Assembly: GCA_964530165.1 (NCBI GenBank)
Contig: CAZGYE010000110.1
Span: forward strand, 1 to 16,072
From: CAZGYE01 sp964530165
Lineage (GTDB): Bacteria > Planctomycetota > Planctomycetia > Planctomycetales > Planctomycetaceae
Direction of reading: 5' to 3'
DNA: 16,072 nucleotides
The translations under genes were made by a program, and so were the position numbers. Below the pieces are notes generated by a model. That model made no database searches, was not told where the DNA came from, and saw only the letters and a list, made by a program, of their open reading frames with translations. Below are positions 8,001 to 14,409 of this stretch, one piece after another. How positions within the stretch are numbered: position 1 is the first letter of the stretch; each line of letters starts with the position of its first letter.

Positions 8001-11000
8001 CACAGGAATACGCCTACGGTCTCGGCACCTGGATTGTGCTGGGACTCACGGTTGCGGCGCTGGTTGTTTCTCTATGGGAGCGATTCTCGGCGACGGCCGT
8101 TTCGGGGCTGGTCTGCGCCACGGCCGCAATTCCACTACTCGTCGCCGGACCGTTCGAGAAAGAATTGGCGGCCGCCTCGGCGCTGCGGTGGAGTCTGGCG
8201 GTCTATGCGGTGATCGCCGCCGTGCTGATTTGCTGCCGCGCTTCAATCTCGGCCGGCGCAGTTCGGCTTGGTTGGCCGCGGCGGCAAGACAAATCGCCCC
8301 ATTGGCTGGAACCGGCCCGTGTGCTGGTCCTGGCGGCTACGATGTTGCCGATCCTCGCACTGACGCTGCGCTTCACCGTCTCGGCCCTCGCCGGCGACAT
8401 GCCGAGAGGCCCGGTAGCCGGCTCGTTGTTCGACCGCATGGGCGCGGCGTTCTCGTACGCCGGGCCGCTTTGTCTACTGGCAGTTGGGCTGAATCTGTTT
8501 GCCGTTCGCGACCGGCAGCCGATGTTCGCGCTGGCCGGGTCGATGCTGGTTCAGCTCGCCGCAAGCCTGGCTGACATACTGCCGCGGTGGATCGCCGGAC
8601 TGCGGTGGGGCTTTCCGCAACTCATCGAGTTGCTCTGGTGGAACGCGCTGGCGCTGGGCGGCTATTCGCTCGTTTGGCTCACTTGCCGCCGATGGATCGA
8701 ACCCACGTCCGAAGAAGAGGAACCGACAAACTGGAGATCGCTCTCACCGTTCGGTGTCCAGATCACCCTCACGCAGGTGGTGGTCTTGCTGCTGTCGGTC
8801 TGGGCGGCCGTCGTGATCGTGCTCTCGCCAGGAAGCCTGCCGGCGTGGGTGACACGTCTAGGCGCACTCAAGGGACAACTGGCATTGGTGCTGGCCGGGG
8901 CCGCGTCCCTCTGGTACTACCGCCGGCAACTACCCGAGTCAATCGTGCACGTCGTTGTGCCGGTCGGAATGGCATCGACGGCGCTGTTGGCTGCGTCAAC
9001 GGCCTCTGCGGACATCGCGGGGAACTGGATCAGCTATCACGCGCTCATGGCCGGATGGATCGCGATGGCCGGACTCGCCACGGCGGTCGCCTGCGTTAGC
9101 ACGTTCCTGATGCGGACTCAGTTTCCTTCCGATCAAAGCGATGCCCAGCCGGGCGGCACAGACGCGCGTCGAGTGGCCGGGTCTGACGGGCACCGCCCGC
9201 AGGGTGGTCGGGAAGGCCCGGAAGTCGCCGATCTGGGCCATCGCTTTCGCTCTGACCCAGCCACCCACATTCGAAATCTGGAACGACTGAAATTGGAATC
9301 GGTCGTCGGCGCCGCAGTTCGCTGGGCCACGGTGATCGGCGGGGTGGTCATTCTGCTGGCGTTCCGCGGCGAGTGGAGCGATCCGGCTCGCCCCGTCTGG
9401 TCTGTTGTCGCGACGGCACTGGCGGCCGTTTTCGCGGCGGCGCTGGCCGTTCGTGGTCGAACGCAAAAATTCGCCTATGCCGCCACCGCGCTCGCGGCAT
9501 GGGCGACCACGTTTGCTTGCCTGAGACCGTGGCTGGACCTCGGAGAGCAGGCGACGCGGCAATCGTTGGTGGTGCTCGTCGAAGCCAATGTGATTGCCGT
9601 CGCCCTGGCCGGCGTCGTTTGGCTGGTGGTTGAGCTTTTGTGGCAATTTCGCAAGGGTGTGGTCTTTGATCTCCGTTCTGTCAGTCCCCCGGTGCATCAT
9701 GCGGCGGCACTGGTTGCGCTGGCCGTTGCAGCCGTGCTCGCGGTCGAATGTCTGTGGATGAGGACCCTCGGCGACGGCTTACCTCCCGATGTGAGCAACC
9801 CGGGCGGCTGGTTGATGTTGTCGGGTCTTGGCGTGTTGCTGGCCGGGTCATTGTGGGACTGCTCCGCCCGCCACGCCGTGGGAGGGCTGTATGCCCTCGG
9901 CCTGGTCGCGCTGACGGTGCTGCTCGACAGTCTGGAATTGTCGCCGCGGAATCTTGTGTTCGGCGCCGCGTGTGCGGCTTCCGGTTACGTGCTGCTGACC
10001 GGGCTGATTTGGTCGCAGCGAGCCCGAATCGCCGACTGGCAAGAACGCTTCAAGATGCCCACGTCCGGCCTCGACGCGGACCGCACTGCGGATTGGCTGA
10101 CCGCGGCGAATCTCGTTCTGGCGGCAGCGGTCGTCGCCGTCGAGTTCTGGGTCGTGCTGACCTTCGACAGCCGAGCGATGCGGCTTTACGGCGCGGCAAC
10201 CGCCGCGCTGCTGGTCCCCGGCATTGCGCTCTGGGCGCACGACCGCCGCAGATCGCTGTTGAAGCTGTTGAGTCTGTTGGTGGCTGCGGTCGCGGCCATT
10301 GACTTCGGCTGGGCGATCATGAACGTGACACACGAGCGGTACTTCTGGTTGCAGCGATCGATTCGTGTGATGGAAATGCTCGCCCTCACCACGTTCCTTT
10401 ACGGCGTCGTCGGGGTCCGGCTTGTGCCGAGGGCGCGCAGTTGGTTCAACTCGATAAGAACGGCGGCGACGGTGGTGGGTGGCGCGTCGCTGGTTTCGCT
10501 GCTGGGTGTTCTGTTGCTGGAAGCGATGTGGTTCAATCCGGATCCGGCCGCACAAACGTTGAGCGAGATGGGCGCCATCACCGGGCTGCAGATTGCAGTC
10601 GTGGCCGTGGTGTTGGTCGGACTCTCTGTAGCGTTGATCTCGCTGGCCGTTCTGCCCGGACAGGATCCGTTGAAGCTTTCGGAGCGCGGGCGCATGGCGT
10701 ACGTTTACGTTGCCGAGGTGGTTTTGTCGCTGCTGTTTCTGCACATCTACTTGACGATGCCGCAACTGTTCCGCGGATATCTCGCGCCGTACTGGCCGTT
10801 CATCGTGATGGCGATTGCTTTCTGCGGGATCGGTGTCGGTGAGCTTCTCTCACGACTCAAGCTGCCCGTGCTGTCCGAACCGTTGGAACGAACCGGTGCG
10901 TTCCTGCCGCTGCTGCCGGCGCTGGGATTTTGGATCCAGGTCCGCGGAGCGGATGTTCGCGGCGAGTACTGGGCGTTGCTGTTTCTTGTCGGTCTGCTCT

Positions 11001-11560
11001 ACGTCATGATGAGCATGTGGCGAAAGTCGTTCCTCTACGGCCTGGCGGCGGCGCTGGCGGGAAATGCCGGGCTGTGGGCCCTGTGGATCGACATCGGAAG
11101 AAGCATCTTCTCCCGGCCGCAATGGTGGCTCATCCCGCCGGCGCTCTCGGTGCTGGCCGCCGCCCAGTTGAACCGCAAACGTCTGGGCGAAGCGCAGTTG
11201 ACGTCCATCCGCTACCTGGCGGTGACGGTGATCTACGTCAGCTCCACCGGCGAGATGTTCCTCACCGGCGTGGCGAACAGCCTGTGGCTGCCGATGGCGC
11301 TCGCACTGTTCTCGGTGGCCGGCGTGTTTGCCGGCATCCTGATGCGAGTGCGGGCGTTTCTGTATCTTGGCTCGTCGTTTCTGCTGCTGTCGATGATCAG
11401 CATGGTCTGGTATGCCGCCCAAAACATCGGCCACGTCTGGCCGTGGTGGGCGTTCGGTATCGCGCTGGGACTGGCGATTCTGACCATCTTCGGCCTGTTC
11501 GAAAAGAAGCGCAACGAAGCCCTGCAATTGCTCGACGAACTGCGGCAATGGGACCGATAG
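5051..11560 (+). CDS. Giant polytopic membrane protein with N-terminal zinc ribbon (2169 residues)
   Basis: I do not recognise a named family. Residues about 40-72 form a membrane span. Next comes a zinc ribbon, CPHC (87-90) and CQAC (101-104), then a short charged, possibly helical segment and a Pro/Ala-rich linker (about 165-220). From about 238 (KNIRWGELMSGLLIVISSIG) to about 2145 the chain is a nearly unbroken series of hydrophobic helices, dozens by eye. It ends in a short charged tail (FEKKRNEALQLLDELRQWDR). The repeated short helices are reminiscent of DUF2339/DUF2157-type proteins, though it is far longer than those as I recall them; this is inference. Hydrophilic interruptions occur at about 595-632 and 1356-1415, the second bounded by a palindrome. 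The start is uncertain: the 5051 ATG has no good Shine-Dalgarno, and ATGs at 5111 and 5156 are alternatives nearer the first span. The gene is flanked on both sides by REP-like pairs and looks monocistronic. No transporter or enzyme motif was identified. Confidence 0.88.
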   Translation: MAAIQAISRAARSPAGRRHVMLGVLRRIREAVGTRMMCELFGTLIGVAVVVTLIAIVGHGFWLAGAAVLRALFSPPDTSADRLRAHCPHCGAKLKIVLERCQACGYRLGDPPQFTLESDLAAVERQLHRIGRSGELDPLRRSELLEIVRDQQARLLRGETLGPAEEAPARDVSPAGPPAPPFPTKSPTEVKETPAAPTAQFGNRLEPATEELTPGRKQAGISLLQAFMEQKNIRWGELMSGLLIVISSIGLVISLWATLKESIPYFPALLFLLVTAAIHGAGLYTLRRWKLESTSRGLLIISTLLIPLNFLAAIAVSEEHESNDPLYITAVTVGLLAFGAISSSAGRVLLPRRWWLLLIAVLGPSAGQLVIDRLAIPGLSTWWLTLLFAPVVLSYLIATGGQLWTAFRRRNLKESEAGQLFLLLGVSAFALLTPLGLLVWKTESIRTTLAALSPCLSLAAVVVIGLGLVVHRRVTDADLATTRMAGTWLALVGATLMLAAVVLAWPQAELLVAVGVADFVTLTVLAVAAELPILHTSGLAALALAYVVGFHLFRGHLSPGTATTGRQLVEVLLWGSSGAALAVLSIITATVAALLKRLGGRGWSDVGRETPEAAIRGFPLVVRSSPGHPAAYLWSTAGIGAVAIVVAVYSGFRPGVEPGLATPVLALYAMAALAAGPYIRLSRVTWFGSGLLLLTLAHGLVRNPELTRFLQESAMMPEHPFVVAALLHATLASVISLLTGRTVPRWRNEPELVQKFSTPLGYSALVSSALVLPTILMVEDAQFAAHCGYAFWAAGAWLVIALALDSQLLFTASQALATVAVGFVVTAFCRNQKWWANSYLDPRYLQFQLGTLAVWNVIWQATRMLGGSFPPLGKLMRTEWPAVDRIVLGGVVVGLFGLAASGCLPGIGAELATASSQTGGAAGLAYVFLLIFALTIGVLLAASLTSLHKHGAAYFFLGLAATWLIAVFAANSGIGRFWKLVGAPQEYAYGLGTWIVLGLTVAALVVSLWERFSATAVSGLVCATAAIPLLVAGPFEKELAAASALRWSLAVYAVIAAVLICCRASISAGAVRLGWPRRQDKSPHWLEPARVLVLAATMLPILALTLRFTVSALAGDMPRGPVAGSLFDRMGAAFSYAGPLCLLAVGLNLFAVRDRQPMFALAGSMLVQLAASLADILPRWIAGLRWGFPQLIELLWWNALALGGYSLVWLTCRRWIEPTSEEEEPTNWRSLSPFGVQITLTQVVVLLLSVWAAVVIVLSPGSLPAWVTRLGALKGQLALVLAGAASLWYYRRQLPESIVHVVVPVGMASTALLAASTASADIAGNWISYHALMAGWIAMAGLATAVACVSTFLMRTQFPSDQSDAQPGGTDARRVAGSDGHRPQGGREGPEVADLGHRFRSDPATHIRNLERLKLESVVGAAVRWATVIGGVVILLAFRGEWSDPARPVWSVVATALAAVFAAALAVRGRTQKFAYAATALAAWATTFACLRPWLDLGEQATRQSLVVLVEANVIAVALAGVVWLVVELLWQFRKGVVFDLRSVSPPVHHAAALVALAVAAVLAVECLWMRTLGDGLPPDVSNPGGWLMLSGLGVLLAGSLWDCSARHAVGGLYALGLVALTVLLDSLELSPRNLVFGAACAASGYVLLTGLIWSQRARIADWQERFKMPTSGLDADRTADWLTAANLVLAAAVVAVEFWVVLTFDSRAMRLYGAATAALLVPGIALWAHDRRRSLLKLLSLLVAAVAAIDFGWAIMNVTHERYFWLQRSIRVMEMLALTTFLYGVVGVRLVPRARSWFNSIRTAATVVGGASLVSLLGVLLLEAMWFNPDPAAQTLSEMGAITGLQIAVVAVVLVGLSVALISLAVLPGQDPLKLSERGRMAYVYVAEVVLSLLFLHIYLTMPQLFRGYLAPYWPFIVMAIAFCGIGVGELLSRLKLPVLSEPLERTGAFLPLLPALGFWIQVRGADVRGEYWALLFLVGLLYVMMSMWRKSFLYGLAAALAGNAGLWALWIDIGRSIFSRPQWWLIPPALSVLAAAQLNRKRLGEAQLTSIRYLAVTVIYVSSTGEMFLTGVANSLWLPMALALFSVAGVFAGILMRVRAFLYLGSSFLLLSMISMVWYAAQNIGHVWPWWAFGIALGLAILTIFGLFEKKRNEALQLLDELRQWDR
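9135..9247. repeat. Palindrome-bounded hydrophilic insert within the giant gene
   Basis: AAAGCGATGCCCAG (9135-9148) and CTGGGCCATCGCTTT (9233-9247) are inverted repeats matching in 14 of 15 positions (one extra C). The bases between hold further short complementary runs such as GGGC/GCCC. The encoded segment, about residues 1356-1415, is Gly/Arg/Asp/Gln-rich and strongly hydrophilic, unlike the membrane helices on either side, yet keeps the frame. It may be a natural loop or an in-frame insertion of a repeat element; only one copy is in this window. Confidence 0.5.
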
Positions 11561-11618
11561 TGATAAACTCTCATAGAATCGACGTCTCGCCGAAACTGAG
11601 ATGTCGAACAAGACGAAT

Positions 11619-11680
11619 GGCGAGCGGCCGGTGTCAACCGGCTGTTCCGACAACCAGGGGGCTGACGCCCCCCGCTCGCC
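11619..11680. repeat. Second REP/BIME-like inverted pair, with compensated stem changes in one arm
   Basis: The right arm (11655-11680) is identical to 4948-4973. The left arm (11619-11644) begins with the same GGCGAGCGG tail but has the stem GCCGGT, loop GTCA, ACCGGC where the other copies have GGGGGC, loop GTCA, GCCCCC. Changes on both sides of the stem keep six base pairs. The arms are 10 bases apart. The element lies between the giant gene stop and the cyclase start, where it could also serve as a terminator for the giant gene; there is no U-tract to prove that. Confidence 0.85.
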
Positions 11681-11720
11681 CATTTGGTGAGAGACTCTTA
11701 CCAGGAACCTGCACTCGAGA

Positions 11721-11726
11721 AGGGGG
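11721..11726 (+). promoter_or_regulatory. Ribosome binding site of the cyclase gene
   Basis: AGGGGG lies 7 bases before the ATG at 11734. It is one of the few clear Shine-Dalgarno-like sites in the window and fixes the start. The frame stays open far upstream, but that extension reads through the REP hairpin and produces the artefactual peptide RGLTPPAR. Confidence 0.7.
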
Positions 11727-11733
11727 AACACGC

Positions 11734-12798
11734 ATGTCGGAACGAATTCGCTGGATGTTGTTCGGCGCGTTGCTGGGCGTCATGTCGCTGGCGTCGCTGG
11801 TCTGGATGCCGGTCGCCGGCGAGAGCGCCGACGCCGATGCACAAGCCAAGATCAAAGGTTGGAAAAAGGGCGCCGGTTGGGGCTGGATCTGGGGGAAAGA
11901 CGACGAGGTCGGATCGCTCAACGCCATGACTGACGAGACCTCGCAAGCAGCTTTGCGTCTGGCGAAAGAGGGGCGGGTGTACGATCTGGGCGTCACGTAC
12001 AATCGCAACAGCTTCAAGTGGCCCGGCCACAATCCGTGCGAGGTGATGACCTTCCGCAGCCCGGAGGGCGAAAAGCGACAGCTCGACCACGACTTCACCA
12101 AGCCCGACGTCAACAAGCTGGGACAAGGCTGGCACAGTTGTGCGGTGTTCATCAGCGACAACGTCGCCACGCAGATCGACAGTCTGGGACACATCACGGT
12201 TGGGGAGGACAACCACTGGTACAACCACTTCCGCGAGGCCGACTGGGGCGGCAATTTCGGGATCCGCAAGTGCGACGCCACGACGATTCCTCCCATCGTC
12301 GCCCGCGGAGTGATGCTGGACATCGCCAGCCTGAAAGGAGCCGACGTCTTGCCGCCGCACTACGGCATTACGCCGGCCGACGTCGATCGGGCGCTGAAGA
12401 GGCAGAACGTCGAACTTCGGCCGGGAGACGTCGTGCTGTTCCGCACCGGAACACTACGTTACTGGAGTCAGGACGGCGGCGACGTGGAGAAACTCAGCGA
12501 GTTCGATTCGGCCGGCATCACCCTGGAAACGGCCAAGTACCTCGTCGAAAAGTTCGGCGCCATCATGATCGGCTCCGACACCAGCGGGTTGGAGGTCAAC
12601 CCTCCGGCGGAAGACGCCGCGACGCTCATCCCCGTGCACAACTACCTGCTGGTCGAGCAGGGCGTGCACATTGCCGAGTTCCACTATCTGGAGGACCTCG
12701 CCCGTGAGAAGGTCTACGAGTTTTGCTATGTCGCCATGACGAACAAGATCGCCGGCACGACGGCGGGCTTCACCATGCGGCCGATCGCCATTCGCTGA
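11734..12798 (+). CDS. Secreted cyclase-family protein (PF04199, kynurenine formamidase-like)
   Basis: The 354-residue product starts with a signal peptide: basic MSERIR, a hydrophobic core at about 8-27, and probable cleavage near AGESADA. The mature part has cyclase-family landmarks: ATQIDSLGH (145-153), PPIVARGVMLDIA (186-198), RPGDVVLFRTG (229-239) and HNYLLVEQGVHIAE (302-315). The metal-site motif usually written HxGTHxDxPxH here reads with Gln147 in place of the second His, while D149 and H153 are kept. As I recall, a Gln at this place is common in one branch of the family that includes uncharacterised hydrolases, so hydrolase activity remains plausible but the substrate is unknown; kynurenine formamidase activity should not be assumed. 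Export suggests action outside the cytoplasm. It converges with the MFS gene, 27 bases between the stops. Confidence 0.9.
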   Translation: MSERIRWMLFGALLGVMSLASLVWMPVAGESADADAQAKIKGWKKGAGWGWIWGKDDEVGSLNAMTDETSQAALRLAKEGRVYDLGVTYNRNSFKWPGHNPCEVMTFRSPEGEKRQLDHDFTKPDVNKLGQGWHSCAVFISDNVATQIDSLGHITVGEDNHWYNHFREADWGGNFGIRKCDATTIPPIVARGVMLDIASLKGADVLPPHYGITPADVDRALKRQNVELRPGDVVLFRTGTLRYWSQDGGDVEKLSEFDSAGITLETAKYLVEKFGAIMIGSDTSGLEVNPPAEDAATLIPVHNYLLVEQGVHIAEFHYLEDLAREKVYEFCYVAMTNKIAGTTAGFTMRPIAIR

Positions 12799-12825
12799 GA
12801 GGGGCGGTTGCGACAACCCGATCGG

Positions 12826-14112
12826 TCACTCCTCGGACGGCGCGGCCGCCGGTTCCTCGTCGTGCAGCAGTGGCGGCGTTTTCATGGCGAAGACGAGCAG
12901 CATTCCCACGACCATCAGCGCCGCCCCGCTCCAATAGGGGTAGGTGAAGTGCCACTCGAACAGGACGATGCCGACCAAGGGGCCGAGAATCCGCGCCAAC
13001 GCCGAGACACTCTGTCCGAGCCCGAGCATGGCGCCTTGTTCCGTCGCCGGAGTGTGCAGCGACAGCAGCGATTGCAGCGACGGCGTCAGCGCGGAGAATC
13101 CGACCACGCCAACCGGCAGCACGGCGTAGAGCATTCCCGTCGAGTTGGCCTGGCCGGCAATTCCGACCAATACCAAGCCGATTGCCGAGAGGACCGTGCC
13201 GATCACGCACATGCGGAACTCACCCAGGTGCGGCACCAGCCGGCGGACCAGCACCCCCTGGCTCACCGACAGAACAAATCCAATGTAGGCGAAGACGAAA
13301 AAATTGCTGCGCTCGGCCAGCCCCAGCCGCTGCGTGAGCAACGGCAACGTGTTTTCGAACTTTCCGAACACGAAGGTCATGAGAAACGTCGTGAGCAAGA
13401 TGAGACCAATGGCCCGGCTCGCCACCGCTTGGTGCAGGCTCCGGGCGTCGAGCCAACGGCGTCCGTCGAACCGGTGCGGTTCGCCGGGAGTCGCCCGTGT
13501 GTGTAACGATTCCGGCAGGACGAAGATCGCCGAGAGCATCGCGCAGCCGGAGAGCACTGCGGCCACATATCCCGGCGCGGCGCTGGGCGGCCCGCCGAGC
13601 TGGGCCGAGACGAACGCCGCCCCCAGCAGCGGTCCGAACGTAAACCCGATGCCGAAGGCCGCCCCGATGAGCGCCATGCCCTTGGCCCGCTCCTTCGGAC
13701 CGGTGACGTCGGCAATATAGGCCTGCGCCGTCGGAATGGTCGCCCCGAAGACGCCGGCGCCGATCCGCGTGATGAACAGCCACGTCAGCGCGTCCATGCC
13801 GAGCAGCATTTCCTCCTTTCCTAAAGAGGTAGCGAGGCCGAACAGAGCATAAGAGGTCGTCGAGCCGGCCAACCCCAGAATGAGGATCGGCCGCCGGCCC
13901 ACCCGGTCGGAGACCCGTCCCCAGATCGGAGCGAACAGAAACTGCATCGCCGAGAACGACGACATCAGCAGTCCCAAAGTCCAACCGCCGGCTTCGAAGT
14001 ACTTGCCGTAGCGGGGCAGCAGAGGCAGAACGATGCCGAAGCCCAACAAGTCGATGAAGACCGTGACGAAAATAATCAGCAGGCCGGCTTTGTGAGATTT
14101 GCTCGCGTTCAT
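12826..14112 (-). CDS. MFS transporter, DHA1/TetA-like
   Basis: The 428-residue product has the 12-helix pattern of the major facilitator superfamily. Helix 1 carries TVFIDLLGFGIVLPLLPRY (17-35), typical of TetA-like drug:proton antiporters. Motif A is GRVSDRVGRRPIL (65-77) in the 2-3 loop. AYIADVTGPKERAKGM precedes a motif-C-like helix 5, GAAFGIGFTFGPLLG (150-164). A hydrophilic central loop (about 200-235) joins the two halves and the C-terminal tail is acidic. The family exports small molecules by proton antiport; the substrate cannot be told from sequence. The start at 14112 is supported by an AGGTGA ribosome binding site three bases away. A 35-residue membrane peptide gene ends 3 bases upstream, so the two are probably co-translated. 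The gene meets the cyclase gene tail to tail. Confidence 0.92.
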   Translation of the reverse strand: MNASKSHKAGLLIIFVTVFIDLLGFGIVLPLLPRYGKYFEAGGWTLGLLMSSFSAMQFLFAPIWGRVSDRVGRRPILILGLAGSTTSYALFGLATSLGKEEMLLGMDALTWLFITRIGAGVFGATIPTAQAYIADVTGPKERAKGMALIGAAFGIGFTFGPLLGAAFVSAQLGGPPSAAPGYVAAVLSGCAMLSAIFVLPESLHTRATPGEPHRFDGRRWLDARSLHQAVASRAIGLILLTTFLMTFVFGKFENTLPLLTQRLGLAERSNFFVFAYIGFVLSVSQGVLVRRLVPHLGEFRMCVIGTVLSAIGLVLVGIAGQANSTGMLYAVLPVGVVGFSALTPSLQSLLSLHTPATEQGAMLGLGQSVSALARILGPLVGIVLFEWHFTYPYWSGAALMVVGMLLVFAMKTPPLLHDEEPAAAPSEE

Positions 14113-14115
14113 CGG

Positions 14116-14121
14116 TCACCT
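14116..14121 (-). promoter_or_regulatory. Ribosome binding site of the MFS gene overlapping an upstream stop codon
   Basis: AGGTGA on the minus strand (14121 to 14116) ends 3 bases before the MFS ATG at 14112. Its TGA is the stop codon of the small peptide gene. Ribosomes finishing the small gene would stop exactly on the transporter's binding site, a classical layout for translational coupling. Confidence 0.72.
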
Positions 14122-14223
14122 GCGGACGAACCACCATGCCAGCACGCACAACAGCGGGAAGAGCACGAAGACCAGCAGTACGGTCAGCCACGTCGATCGC
14201 GCATCGTCCGGCCAGCGTGCCAT
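14116..14223 (-). CDS. Small single-span membrane peptide (35 residues)
   Basis: An ATG at 14223 opens 35 codons ending in TGA at 14116. The peptide begins with charged MARWPDDARST, continues with a strongly hydrophobic stretch (about 12-33, containing VLLVFVLFPLLCVLAWW) and ends in RR, the layout of a single-span membrane peptide. A TAA lies in frame three codons before the ATG, so no longer upstream version exists. There is no clear Shine-Dalgarno; just upstream are the heptamer repeats. The stop overlaps the binding site of the MFS gene, so it may be a transporter accessory peptide or a leader that couples translation. I do not recognise a family, and expression is unproven. It is short enough for gene callers to omit. 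Confidence 0.55.
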   Translation of the reverse strand: MARWPDDARSTWLTVLLVFVLFPLLCVLAWWFVRR

Positions 14224-14228
14224 GGTGC

Positions 14229-14312
14229 GTTAGGGGTTAGGGGTTGGGGGTTAGAGGTTAGGGGTTAGAGGTTAGGGGTTAGAGGTTAGGGGTTAGAGGT
14301 TAGAGGTTAGGG
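14229..14312. repeat. Twelve tandem telomere-like heptamers (GTTAGRG)
   Basis: Twelve 7-bp units follow one another without gaps: eleven are GTTAGGG or GTTAGAG and one (14243-14249) is GTTGGGG; a partial GTTGG follows at 14313-14317. Units 4-10 alternate GAG and GGG, giving a 14-bp higher-order period. The first three units give runs of four or more G separated by TTA or TT, so a G-quadruplex on the plus strand is possible. The array ends 5 bases before the ATG of the small peptide gene on the minus strand, so it sits in that transcript's leader or promoter. Confidence 0.95.
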
Positions 14313-14351
14313 GTTGGCACAAATTGTTCATAGGCTGTCGTTATGAGACCG

Positions 14352-14375
14352 AAACCGACGACAGGTCGTCGGTTT
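14352..14375 (-). terminator. Perfect hairpin after the oxidoreductase gene, possible terminator
   Basis: AAACCGACGAC (14352-14362) and GTCGTCGGTTT (14365-14375) are perfect 11-bp inverted repeats around AG. The hairpin lies 34 bases past the stop of the oxidoreductase gene at 14410. Its arm ends in UUU in either direction, but no long U-tract follows, so intrinsic termination is plausible rather than certain. It would separate the oxidoreductase transcript from the small-peptide/MFS pair. Confidence 0.5.
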
Positions 14376-14409
14376 GGGTTTCTTCGCGTTCCACTCGGGC
14401 GGCCGGCCG

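Noticed and set aside
12805..12819. Hairpin GGTTG-CGA-CAACC between the convergent cyclase and MFS stops, as a bidirectional terminator.
   Set aside because: The stem is only 5 bp and no U-tract follows in either direction.
14229..14312. Possible true telomere or replicon end.
   Set aside because: The repeat is internal, only 12 units long, and unique sequence with intact genes continues on both sides.
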